DNA from: Linnemannia elongata
Lineage: Eukaryota > Mortierellomycota > Mortierellomycetes > Mortierellales > Mortierellaceae
NCBI GenBank assembly: GCA_036320915.1
Contig: JAXBDG010000001.1
Span: 1,550,001 to 1,614,000 of the forward strand
Direction of reading: 5' to 3'
DNA: 64,000 bases
This document shows positions 10,457-21,082 of the stretch, one piece after another (the stretch's first letter is position 1; each line of letters begins with the position of its first letter). The notes beneath the pieces are model-generated. The model worked only from the letters and a program-made list of their open reading frames with translations. It did not search any database and had not been told where the DNA came from. The translations under genes were made by a program, and so were the position numbers.

Positions 10457-11499
10457 GAACACACTGTTAGGCGTATCCAATAGCTGCGATCGAAACCCTT
10501 GCTTTTCTTCAAGATACAACAAAGACCCTCATCCTTTTTTCTCACCATTTCCACTCTCCCAGCTGTCCATACCACAAATCATTATCTTTCTACACATAGT
10601 GCGCAATACAATTGAGTGATGATAAAAATAAATATGAAGAGGTACTAATATCACACATTTTTGCTATTCCTATGTCCATACCTATGCGTTGCTGTACGTT
10701 GTTACTCTAGCTTTTTGCTCCAGAAAAAAAGTATGTACAGTACAATGTGCTACATTACCCCGACTTTTCGTTCAAATCTTTCCTCAGCTTCTTATTCACC
10801 GCATAAAAATCTCTCTCGCCCGGTCGAGAGAGAAGTTACTTCTGCTGGATGTATCCTGACCATACCATACAACTTCGAACACGCCTTAGAAAGAGCTTGC
10901 GTTTCAGGCAGCGACCCATTCCGCCGCTCGCTAAGTGTATCAAACTCACTAGCGACCATACTACAACTGCTCAAGTGCACCTCTATGTCGCCTGCCTATC
11001 TCTCCTCTGCTTGCGCCTACGTTTGTTGGTTCAATCTTTCGTTCAATTCACGCGTATACTTCTAATACTCTCCATATACGTTCCTTGACGAGGAGTAGTC
11101 ATTGTAGCATCAAACCAGTTATAAATAAAGGAGCTAAAATGGATAACAAGAAAGAATGATATTATTTATTACTATTACCTCGACGGCCCTATATATAAGT
11201 ATTCTGTGTACAGGCTGCATTCCGACAGCACCTAAAAGCAACAATGCAACCCGCGTTATCTCTAACACGATAATGGTATCTTCCTTTTTATCGAAATCAT
11301 AGGATACCATGATCAATACATTTATGACGCAGACATATGAGAAGTGGAGGAATGTGAAGGATTGACTCAATTAAGGGTTCGCCAACGAGTTCTGAATAAT
11401 AGGGGGGTTTTTTTTTGACTTTCTTATCCTTCACACAAACACACGCCAATAACTTCGGAGCACTGGACCAACCCCGAACCCAACAGCATTCAGCGAAGC
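10457..11499. other. Divergent intergenic region of the putative element
   Basis: About 1 kb between the two divergent starts. Open frames here are short, lack splice support and look like chance. It is the likely location of both promoters. No tRNA, repeat or conserved motif is recognised. Confidence 0.4.
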
Positions 11500-11783
11500 A
11501 TGACAACAAGCCCAGGGACTATACAGGTACATATCCAAATTAGCAAAGCTGCCACGGTTCCGTTGGTCATTGCGAATAGTCCCAACTCAGCACATATTTA
11601 TTCACGTACTTTTGTTTTCTTGATGATCTTTTATGTCGTAGTCAGCGGGTCCTGTAACACCCAAATGTGGGGTTGGAAAACCACTTGGATACCAGGTAAA
11701 CACCACTGCAACCACTCCTCAACTTTGTTCTTATCGCGAAAGGCAGCAGCATCTCTTGTTTTCTGGGTTATTCCTAAGCATTA

Positions 11784-11817
<34 letters not shown>

Positions 11818-14800
11818 GTGGCAACAATAGGAATTCTCTTCGGAACGCTTCGTTTATTTCGTGCACAAAGACTGGGATCCAGGCCCTTTACTACAAGACT
11901 GGGAGGAACCACAATGGATCCTGGAAAAATTGAATTCGGTCGTTACCCACCCAATGATCAACTTGTCGTACAATGAGAAAATCGAGCACGCCCTTTCGGC
12001 ACTCCGGACAATGGATATTCACCAACACCCTCAACCTTCAGACTCAATATTGTCAAAAGTTGCACATTGGATAAAACGGGACCTCCTCGACACCGAAAAA
12101 AGGCTAAACCAATCGCCAGTGCTGGTCACCAGGGCAGAAACTACCCCTAATCCGTGGTGGATGGCCGTTTTACCAAGAACGGCTCTGATGTTCCATATCC
12201 TCGCTACACACCTTCGCTGCACAATATTCGTTTTCTCTTCTCGCTCTCTTCCTGCAGTCTACCTCCAGCCTCAAGTCGAGGCACGATTATTTTTTTTCAT
12301 GCGATCAACAGTTTTCAAGCCCATTCCGAGTTTCTTGTTTTACAAGTCAAGAGCATCCCGGCGCCACAACACACATCACCTTCATCCACAGCACTATACG
12401 CGCCCTCCGTCCCATTATCATCTTCTGCTACGCTGACCGGGCCCTCCCAGGACCCACAAGACCCAACTGTTCCCTTTGTCCCCTATGCGATATACCGTGC
12501 CGAGAGACGCATTCGAGTCCACCAGCCAGGCTTGCCTAACACGGAAGAGATGACAGAGCAGTGTCAGGAGATTTATAAGATGGCCTGGTAGGTTATTTCC
12601 TTCGTTAATCCTTCAAAGTTCGCGGCATTTAGATCATGGGCTGAACAGGCGCCTAACGCCTTTTGCTTCTTCATTTTGTTTTGATCATTTATAGTGAGCA
12701 TGAGATAGGAAAGGCCGTGCAGATGAAGCTTGATCGCAGCATTCAGAAACGAAAGGCGACCGAGTCGATTGATGACTGGATTGGAGAAACTGGCAAGAAA
12801 AAGATCCGTGATGCGATGGGCGGGGCGAACCGTGTTCCAATTGGTCTTTTCCAAGTCGCGCACGAGTTTGTCACTGCGGCTCCAGGAACCGAGACCATGT
12901 CTGAGCAGATGTTTCGGAACAGACTCGGACCCGGTTTTGCAGTCGAACAGTACCGGAGTTCACTCAACAACTCTTTCGATGCTGCATGGACAAGAGCAAC
13001 GTTGCCGTACTTACCGTCAAGCAGCAATGCAAGAGGACAAAAGCCTTTGACTGAGATGACGATGGCGGTACAGAGAAATGACGAGGAAGAGTGCCAGGCA
13101 ACTGATATTCAGACCGTTGAACGCACCTTGCAAACGGAAGCAGTGCAGCGCGCCAGCAAGAGCTTTTACACTTTCACGGTGTCACTGACGTCCATCATCA
13201 ACCCGAGTCTCCAGGAAAACAACACGGACGTCAACTGTATGGAGAAGATTCTCTCGCTATTGAGTACAAAGCAGGTGGCGCTATCGAACGCGATTGATGA
13301 GATATTCTGTCTCGTTTACAAAACTACTCTTCTGGTAAGCCAAACTGTATACTAGCCATAATTTTTCATGGCCAGTGGATAGCAAGACATATCGTACAAA
13401 TGCTAATATACGTTTTTCCTATTTATCTGTTGATATTACAGCTCGCAGAGCTCCATGGAATGCCAGAAGCCGCGTCCAGGTCAACTTCGCCGACGCTTAA
13501 CGTACTGGATCTTCTCCCAGTTGGTTTTGTAAAGAGGTTTGATGTTCCGACAGATCTTTCCGTTACACCGCTGCCAGCGGATCTTGAGAGAAATATCGAC
13601 TCACACATGGAATCGGATCGATCGCCGTGGACCAAGGATCTTCAAGCATTGTTTTCCTACGAGCATCTTGGGTACCTCTATGCGCGCTTTCTCGGACCAA
13701 GGGGTACTCCAGTTGAGTCCGCCGTGGACCACCCTCTGTGGACCCATCTTGCTGACGTACTTGTGGATAGGAAAGCAGCTCCTTCTCGTGACCTGTTGCG
13801 CAGCGAGCAACTCCCAACGGTACATTCCCTCGACTCGCTCTCGGGAACCTTGTGTGAGCTCAGAACAGAGATGGCCACCAACATGAGCAACCTGTGGGAG
13901 GGGTCGCTGTACGACACATCCTTGGATTATCTTCTGCGATTCTTACTCCGGTTCCATCTGGCGCCGAAGAGAGAGGCGAAATACTATCAAAGGCTTCGTG
14001 ACGAGGCGTCCAAGAAGGCCGACCAAACTATGATCGCAAAAGCACAACAACGCCTTACTCACAAGTCTTGGATCGACAACGTAGCACGGACAGAGAATGA
14101 TCTGGGGCGAGAGCTTCGGCGGGAGATTCCCAAGACCAAGCATATACACTACTTGCTATCAAACCTCGAGCGTCTGGCAAACAAGGAGCCCAATGTGGAG
14201 CATCACCAACTAGCTTTCAAGGACAGAATGGACAAGGCTAATCAGGCCTCGGAGAAATCAGGTCTTGTTGAGGAAATTGTTATGAGAAGTCTGTGTGCCA
14301 AAGTAGACGAGATCGATGAGGAGGCAGAAGAAGAGGAAGAGGATGAAGAAGAAGAGCAGTGCACACCAACCTCTGGTAAGCAGCCGGGCTACAGCAATGA
14401 AGGTGATGAACGGAATCTATTGATTCAGTAAGGACTAATTTTTGCATGTATTTTACTGTCAATGTCAATTTAGACCTAGTCGAAAAGGAACCAAGCCGTG
14501 CCCACCTACGAGCGATCCAATCCGTCACGCGAATGCTCATCGAGAGCCCCAGTCTCGAGTGGGATATCAACCGAAACTGGGTTCGGAAGGCTTTTCACGA
14601 GCCCGACAAATTTACGGAACACGAATTTACCGTTGTAGCAGACATTGTTGAGAAGCTTCGACCCTACGCTCCCAAACGTCACAAACCCACTCAAGGCCGA
14701 ACAACCCCCCCAACTTCAAGCCCTGCGTCAATGTCTGGAATAGTCCTGATCGCCAACACATTACTCCGAGCAACCGGTTATCCGGATTTCACGCGCAGGA

Positions 14801-17062
14801 TCGCTCCTGTACCCTCTGCTGGATCGCTTCATCCGATACCCTTGGGTGCAGCAGCATTGTACGAGTGCTTATGCGCGAAGAGTCCAGGCCACTTTGACCC
14901 ATACAAGGATCCCATCAACAGGATAACATCCGTCCCCGCTGCCACACACCACAAGGAGGAACTCTTTTCTTCTATGTTCGACATGAGCAAGATCAACATC
15001 ATGTGTGCTCAGCGAAAGTTGACTTTTGCTCAACGGTAAGCTTATTGACGATATTTGCATTAAGAATATTGAAATGGCACAGTACGAGGTTTCTGATACT
15101 TCTTTTTTATGTTTTTTCTGTGTTAGGATCATTTTCGTTGACAAGCACACAATGCACATCCTAGGGGAGATTATCCCCGAAGGAACAGAGAGAGGGGTGG
15201 GATCGCCGGTCGGCAGTGCGCTAGATAAGGAGAAAGCAGATCGGAAGAGAGGCCGAAAGAAGGGACTCGTGGACTGGTCAACAGAAGGTCAGCGAGTCGG
15301 CGTCACGAAGGAGGAAGCCAAGCAGAAATCGGAGAAGCTGGCTGAGGAGCTCAAGGCGCTGGAGCTTGACCACAAGTGCAGAAGGAAGCGTTTCTTGGAA
15401 AAGGATCAGGTACAAAAGGATATGACTGCTACTATCAAGGGGATACGAGACACGAGAGACTCCACGGACGACGCCACTGAGCTTCAGAAGTTGGATGGAT
15501 TGCGACAAAAGGCCCTGTATGACTTCCGACAGGCCAGATCTGAGGCAGAGGATGCTTTCGAGGAATGGGCAAGTCATGAGGACCAGATCCGCCAGTTGCG
15601 CGCAACCAAGTATGCCTTCCTAAAAATTAGCAACACAGCGCAGAATAGTGATACCACCCCATCACCACCAGCACCTCTGTCGACCCCTACTTGGAGTAGG
15701 CCTTGTGTCGAAGACAAAACGGAGAAAATTCGGATCGAGCCCATGCTACAGGATATGATCGAAGGAGAGGAACGACGAGCAATAGGATTTTTATCCGACG
15801 ATCCGGGGCTAGTGACTCTACAGGAGTCCACTGCGCAGACCCTCAGTGGTGTGGTTGATCACATTCGACAATATGAGGTGCTGACATCTAATAGATTTGA
15901 GCTGCTCCCAGGTAATTCCTTGCAACGAAAAAGTAACTGACCTGGGCTATTGCCATGCCTAAATGTTTGTGTTGCTTTGCTCACCGTACTCACGGTTGAA
16001 CTCTTCTGTTTCCATTCATTTCCCTCTAGTGATTGATGATCTCGAACTTCCAAAGGAACAAGAAGACCAGGAATATTCGACTACTCATCCCCCTTCCAGC
16101 TTGCGAATCACAGCATCTCAGATCAACGACCTCAGCTTTTCGCGCAAACATGCAAAGGAGCGTGAAAGGAGATTGCGCGCCGACACGGAAAAATCAAAGC
16201 AAGTTCGCCAGCAACATGAGCTGATAGCTCAAAATCCACTGTCAAACGCCACTTCACTACAGCAGGTCGACAAGGCGCAGGCGATCAGAAGAGACGCGAG
16301 GGAGGTACTTCGAACATTCGAAAACACCAACAGACGACAAAAGCAACGAAAGGTCCAACGGCTAAGAACATCTCGTACATACGCTACGTTGGCAGCTGAA
16401 CAACGCCGAGCCGTCAAGGATGCAGTCGTTGCAAGTGGTAAGTACAAATGACAATGTACGATACATTTTTTTTTGGGATTTTTTTTGTTGATGAGCATTA
16501 CAATATGAGCCGGTGCCATTCTTTTGACATGTTTGTTTGCTCCTGTGTATATCAAGGTCAGAACCCAATGTCGACCATAATACCTATAGTACTGCACGGA
16601 GCGGCCGGAACCTCTGTAGGCTCCCGATTCAAGGGGCACACAAAGCGTGGTGGTCGAAAGATCACCAACCAGCACCGCCAATACTGTATTGTCGGACACA
16701 CAAATGAACATCGCACCTCTAGAATATGTTCAGCATGTTATCGGCCAGTATCTCTGATGACGGCGAAGAGAATCAAGGACGGTAGCATCAAAAATGTTCG
16801 TTTACACGGAGCGGTTCAGTGTCGATACAAGCATTGCCCGCGATACAAGTCTGGACGCCAAACTCAAGGACGCGATGCAAACAGCGCCATCAACATTGCG
16901 ACAGCAGGAGCAAGCAGTCTTTTATCAGTCAATAACACCACCCTTCCACCGTTCCGCCCATTCACCCTCATCCCCACCAACAACGCCAGAGACACCTCTG
17001 GAACAAATCAACCCCTTGCCACCACACCCAGGTGCACCAATGGGACTAGAAGTTCAATTTAG
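11500..17062 (+). CDS. Giant TnpB/Fanzor-like protein (RuvC/zinc-ribbon C-terminus)
   Basis: Ten exons join in frame: 11500-11526, 11642-11695, 11831-12118, 12178-12587, 12695-13334, 13442-14375, 14474-15035, 15127-15911, 16030-16437, 16557-17062; about 1,537 residues. The third intron (59 nt, with a CTAAT branch-like site) is the least certain. The N-terminal ~1,150 residues are unrecognised and include an acidic run and a Lys/Glu coiled coil. The C-terminus resembles IS605 TnpB and its eukaryotic homologue Fanzor, RNA-guided nucleases. It has SDDPGLVT (Asp about 1197, RuvC-I-like), a basic helix region, GSRFKGHTKRGGRK, a zinc ribbon with Cys about 1427/1430 and 1458/1463, and GRDANSAINIA (Asp about 1476, RuvC-III). 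Where I expect the RuvC-II acid I see HGAAG, so activity is doubtful. Known Fanzors are mostly much shorter. A pure T31 run lies in intron 2. No inactivating stop is needed in this model. Confidence 0.72.
11786..11816. repeat. T31 homopolymer in intron 2 of the TnpB/Fanzor-like gene
   Basis: An uninterrupted run of 31 T lies about 15 nt before the 3' splice site of this intron, where it may act as an extreme polypyrimidine tract. Confidence 0.9.
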
Positions 17063-17332
17063 CTAGGTCATTTTTTAATGCTAGGAGTTGCAACATAATG
17101 AGAAGGATGAGGAACAAGGGTCAAAGCTACGTTCTTTCGAGTCAACGTGACCGTCAATTGCAGCCTCCTTTTTGTCATTTTGCAGTGCCCTGGGCGCTGA
17201 AAACCTTTTGTCTCTCTTTGTCCTCTCCTGTCCACCCATTCTTCCTTCCTTTGACGCATCTCAACACTGCCGCTATTGCCACCACACACATTCATTCAGA
17301 CACGCCCATTACATCCAATACACCAACAGACA

Positions 17333-19952
17333 ATGAAATACCTCAGAGTTTCCATCCCGGAAGCTGCATCCAGCGGAGGGACTATCACCTTCAAAATCCT
17401 CGTCAACACTGCAAACCATGATTCGGTGAGTGTGTGTAATGCATGGAGTGAGGAGCACACACGACCTGACATAGGGTTCTCCCTTTAGCGACGTAGTGAG
17501 CAAGCACCTGCCTCACGTTTGAACTTGTTCCTGACTCGCGTGCCTCTTCCTTTGTATTCTTCTGTTTTGTCAATTGATGTGATAGCCCTATCCAATCTTT
17601 CGAACATTCCCTCAAGTCCGATGGCTTCATCAAAAACTACAAGGCACCTTTGTCGACTACGTGATCCCACCGTTGCCCGAACCACTGAGCGAAAAATTAT
17701 CGGACGACGTAGACCAAGTCGAGCAGAAGCGGGTGCAAATTGAGAGGTTCCTGCAGCGCGTCTGTCTGCGAGCAGAGTTTGCTTCCAGCGAAGCCGTCTT
17801 GTGGTTTGTTGGGACAGAGATGGTAAACAAAAACAGCAATGACAGCCTGCTGTTCTTTTCACTTTTTATTTTTTATTTTTTATTTTTTTATTTTTATTAT
17901 TTGCTTTGCGGGCGATAAAACTGGTTTGATATGCTACCCCAGATTATTTCGATGCTTGTGTACCCTGAACTGATACTGTTTTTGTCATTCGACTTGACCC
18001 AAAAAACGATGGTGATAGACCCATCTCGACTCGGTTGACTCAAGACGCGCTACGCTGGGGTTCCTTCGATTCGACAACATTATCAAACCAAGTTACGATC
18101 GCGGAATGAGAATATACAGACCCTCAGAAAACGTCGAAGAGGTAATTGATTTGCGCGGTATCATTATGACTTTTCGTACCAAACTTGTCCTTGTAAAGCA
18201 GATAAAAAAAGGAACTGAATTCATCACCGTCATCCCCTTTATTCGTTTTAATTGACCTTGTCGTCATCGACCCTGTAGAATGATCAAGGCGAGTTTCAGA
18301 GGAGGCAAGTGTACCTGCTGTCAATGGAGCAATCCTTCACTGGCCTGATCGATGCTGGCGTGCGCTTGACCAAAGAACGCGAGAGTAAGTTCATAACTGT
18401 GGTACATAACTGTGGTGGTGGTGTGGGGTGAGGTGGAGTACTTGTTCGCTCGTAAACTTCCGAATTAATATCCATTTCTTTGGTTCTCTTTGCTCGTATT
18501 TTTAGAACTGGGAGATGTGTACTCGCAATTGGGAGACGCAACTATGGAGGTATTGAGCAGCAAATACCGCCTTGGAGATGGACAACGGATCGATAACCGG
18601 GAGCGCCACCAAGCATTGGACGAGGAAATGCAGTTATTTGGAGTGCTTACCGACGACCTTCGACTCAGCATTCGTCGCCAGGTCAAGGCAGAAACCTTCC
18701 AGTTCATGGATATGGTTCAAGAATACAAGAGCATGCTTCAAGGGCTGAAGGTATGTCTGTTGACCATTCTGTTTTTTTTTTGTGTTCCGTCATGCATGAA
18801 TTATATTGTTCCTGATTTGTCCCGTGGAATAACATGTCAGCCGGAAGAAGAGAGAGAGAGAGAAAGTGAGCCTGAATTTGTATTATCACATTTCTTTTTG
18901 TGTTGGGCTAGGATGTCATGAATTCAAGGACAGACCGGTTATCGGACTATGTATCGGCTTCAAAAAAAGTTGCAAAACGACAGACGCAACTAGAGCAAGC
19001 CATCCAGAAGGCCGCGGCAGGACCAGCGACGGATATGGTCGACAAGGCAAGACTGAGCTTGGAGGGATCGAATGCAAAGTTGGACGAGTCCCGAGAAGAC
19101 TTCAAGAAAAGTCAAGAAATCGTCACTCGGGAGCTGCTTCGGTATGAAAAGGACAAAGCAAAGGAGTGGCAAGCAGCTGTTCAGGACTATGCTGGACAAC
19201 AGCTAATGCATGAAAGGGAAAAGCTGGAGGCGCTGGAGAAAGCCTGGGAGTCCATCCGGGATCTACGGACGAATACCACGGGAGGAGCTACCGATGTAGG
19301 TGCAGGTGGTCAGCATGCCGAGCATGGTGGAAGGTCCCGTTCATATTGGCCCTCGGGGCTGGGCCTTCCTTTTGCGCCTGAGCTGGATCTCAAGAAGAGC
19401 CCAGAGGATGCAATGGAGACACGAGTCGCGACTAGTCCAAAGCACAATGTACTATCGGCAGTGGAGTCTGAGGCTAGTCCGGAACAAGAGCGATTACCTC
19501 AGAATGCAGGAGTCGGCGGAGGTCTGGGAAGCGGTTACAATAGCGGCTACAACAGTGGGTACAACAGTGGGTACAACAGCGGGTACAACAGTGGATACAA
19601 CAGCGGCGACCAAGACGAAGGAGGACGATCAGGAACGAACTACTTTCCCTCAACCAAGTTGAGCCGATCGGGGAGTGGTGCCCGCAACAACAACAACTCG
19701 TCTAGCAATAAGGCGACTGAGGGACCAGCATCGAGGAAGGGGTCGACCGCAGGGATGGTTTCGAGTACCAACACCAATATTGTGCCAGGCTTGTCTAGAG
19801 CAGTAGACGAGTTGTCAGCAGGCGCGGGCTACATGTCGTCTCCGTTGACAGTAGAGGGTCCGTCCAAGCTGGATATTTTGTCTGCAGAGCGAGATGACAC
19901 GAATAAGGACGGATATGACCCGCTCATGGTTCGGCCTGGCTTTACCAGCTAA
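17333..19952 (+). CDS. PX-BAR sorting nexin
   Basis: Six exons: 17333-17425, 17586-17822, 18019-18141, 18279-18384, 18506-18750, 18912-19952; about 614 residues. The PX domain (about residues 1-110) shows YPIFRTFPQVRWLHQKL, VIPPLPEPL and IERFLQRV, the layout that binds phosphatidylinositol 3-phosphate. A BAR-type (Vps5-like) helical domain follows (about 180-430): LGDVYSQLGDATMEVL, FQFMDMVQEYKSML, MNSRTDRLSDYVSASKKV, and a long charged coiled coil. Such proteins tubulate endosomes in retromer or Snx4-type recycling; which subfamily is not clear. The C-terminal third is disordered and contains six tandem YNSG units (about 19535-19610). The first PX arginine position reads RTF, not the usual RRY, so lipid affinity may differ. 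Confidence 0.82.
19535..19606. repeat. 12-bp minisatellite encoding YNSG
   Basis: Six head-to-tail 12-nt units inside the sorting nexin gene encode Tyr-Asn-Ser-Gly repeats. Units differ only at synonymous positions, so copy number changes would keep the frame. Confidence 0.85.
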
Positions 19953-21082
19953 GAAGAAATCCATTGTAAATACATAAAATTGGTCCTTGTTCATGTGTGC
20001 ATGTGTCCAATGATTGTTCGCGTGCGACTTTGCGGCTTTGAGTATTGGACGCTACAACAACAACAACAACAACAACAACAATAACAACAACAACGATATT
20101 GAGTGCCGACTTGCCTTTCTTTGTACGACATGGATGCAATTGTAGCCAGCAACTGCGACTGACTGACCAACAGAGGACTCGTTTTCGCTCTCTTCCGTCC
20201 TCACCCAAAAGAAAGTACGAAAGAAAAAATCATTGAGCCAAACAAAAAGGACAAGCGAGACCCTTTTCTTCCTTCTTTCCCTTCTTTCCTTCTCCCTTTC
20301 CCTTTCCCTTGCCCTTTAATTTTCCTTTTCCTTGTTCTTTATTATCCTTTTCCTGCTCTCTTTCCTTCTTTTCCACACCCCTCTCTCTCTCCCTTTTCCC
20401 TTTTCCCTTTTCCTTTCTATCCCTTTCCTTGGCCAACCCAATCGCCCTCTTTCTTCTTCTTCTTCTTCTTCTTCTTTCCATTAACTCCTCCATTCAAGGC
20501 AGCTGTGTGTCCTCGCCTTCCTGCGACCACCTGCCTGTCTTTCTTTGTCTCCCTCTCCACCCCTTTCCTTCCCATTTCTCTTTGTTCGATTCGCCTCTCG
20601 ACTCATTCCTTACTCTCCTTCATTCACCTCCATTTTTTTTTTTTTTTTTTCATCGCATCGATACGTTCTCACCGCAGCCTTTTTTTCATTCACACAGGCT
20701 GCTCTTCACCTCACCACACCATTTTTTTTCTTTTTTTTATTCACAGAATCTCCACATTTTCGCACAAAGGCAACTGAACACTCGTTTTCTTGTTGTGCAC
20801 TTGGAGCTTACGAGGACATCTTTTGGCCCTCTTCTTTCTGCCGCTCTACTTTCACTACCCACACCTCAACTGCCCAATATCCTCTAACCCCACCCCCACT
20901 CTCACCCCAACAAATCGACTCCTCCTTGCAAAAGGGCAATACTCTTTCAGGAACCTGCTTTGCCAAGGCGACGACAGTACAAGAGAGTGAGAGCGAGTAG
21001 CCGACCCTGCTGGACCTTTCGCTATTTCTTTTCTGGGACTTGATAAAGAGTGTGAGAACATCTCAGCGTTGTATCCTTGATC
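19953..21082. other. Intergenic with CAA repeat and long pyrimidine-rich leader
   Basis: Contains a CAA repeat (20054-20093) and, from about 20240 to 20760, a strongly C/T-rich tract with CTTT, TTC and T runs. The tract lies upstream of the Zn2Cys6 gene and is probably its promoter and leader. Long open frames across it are low-complexity artefacts. Confidence 0.6.
20054..20093. repeat. (CAA)n microsatellite
   Basis: Nearly perfect CAA trinucleotide repeat with one ATA interruption in non-coding DNA. Confidence 0.9.

Noticed and set aside
10661..11065. 134-codon plus-strand frame between the divergent pair
   Set aside because: Composition is unlike the coding sequence here; there is no recognisable domain and no splice partners.
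12059..12177. Alternative 119-nt intron (12059-12177) in the TnpB/Fanzor-like gene
   Set aside because: It also restores the frame, but its donor GTTGCA is weak and it removes plausible coding sequence. The 59-nt intron is preferred, though not proven.
14376..14431. Reading through to the stop at 14431 in exon 6 of the TnpB/Fanzor-like gene
   Set aside because: A canonical GTAAGC donor at 14376 joins in phase to the next long coding segment; later donors give the wrong phase.
19535..19606. CRISPR-like array
   Set aside because: The 12-bp units are contiguous without spacers and encode YNSG in frame; it is a coding minisatellite.
20309..20887. 192-codon and overlapping plus-strand frames before the Zn2Cys6 gene
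   Set aside because: Pyrimidine-rich leader DNA; low-complexity Phe/Leu/Ser/Pro products in three frames.
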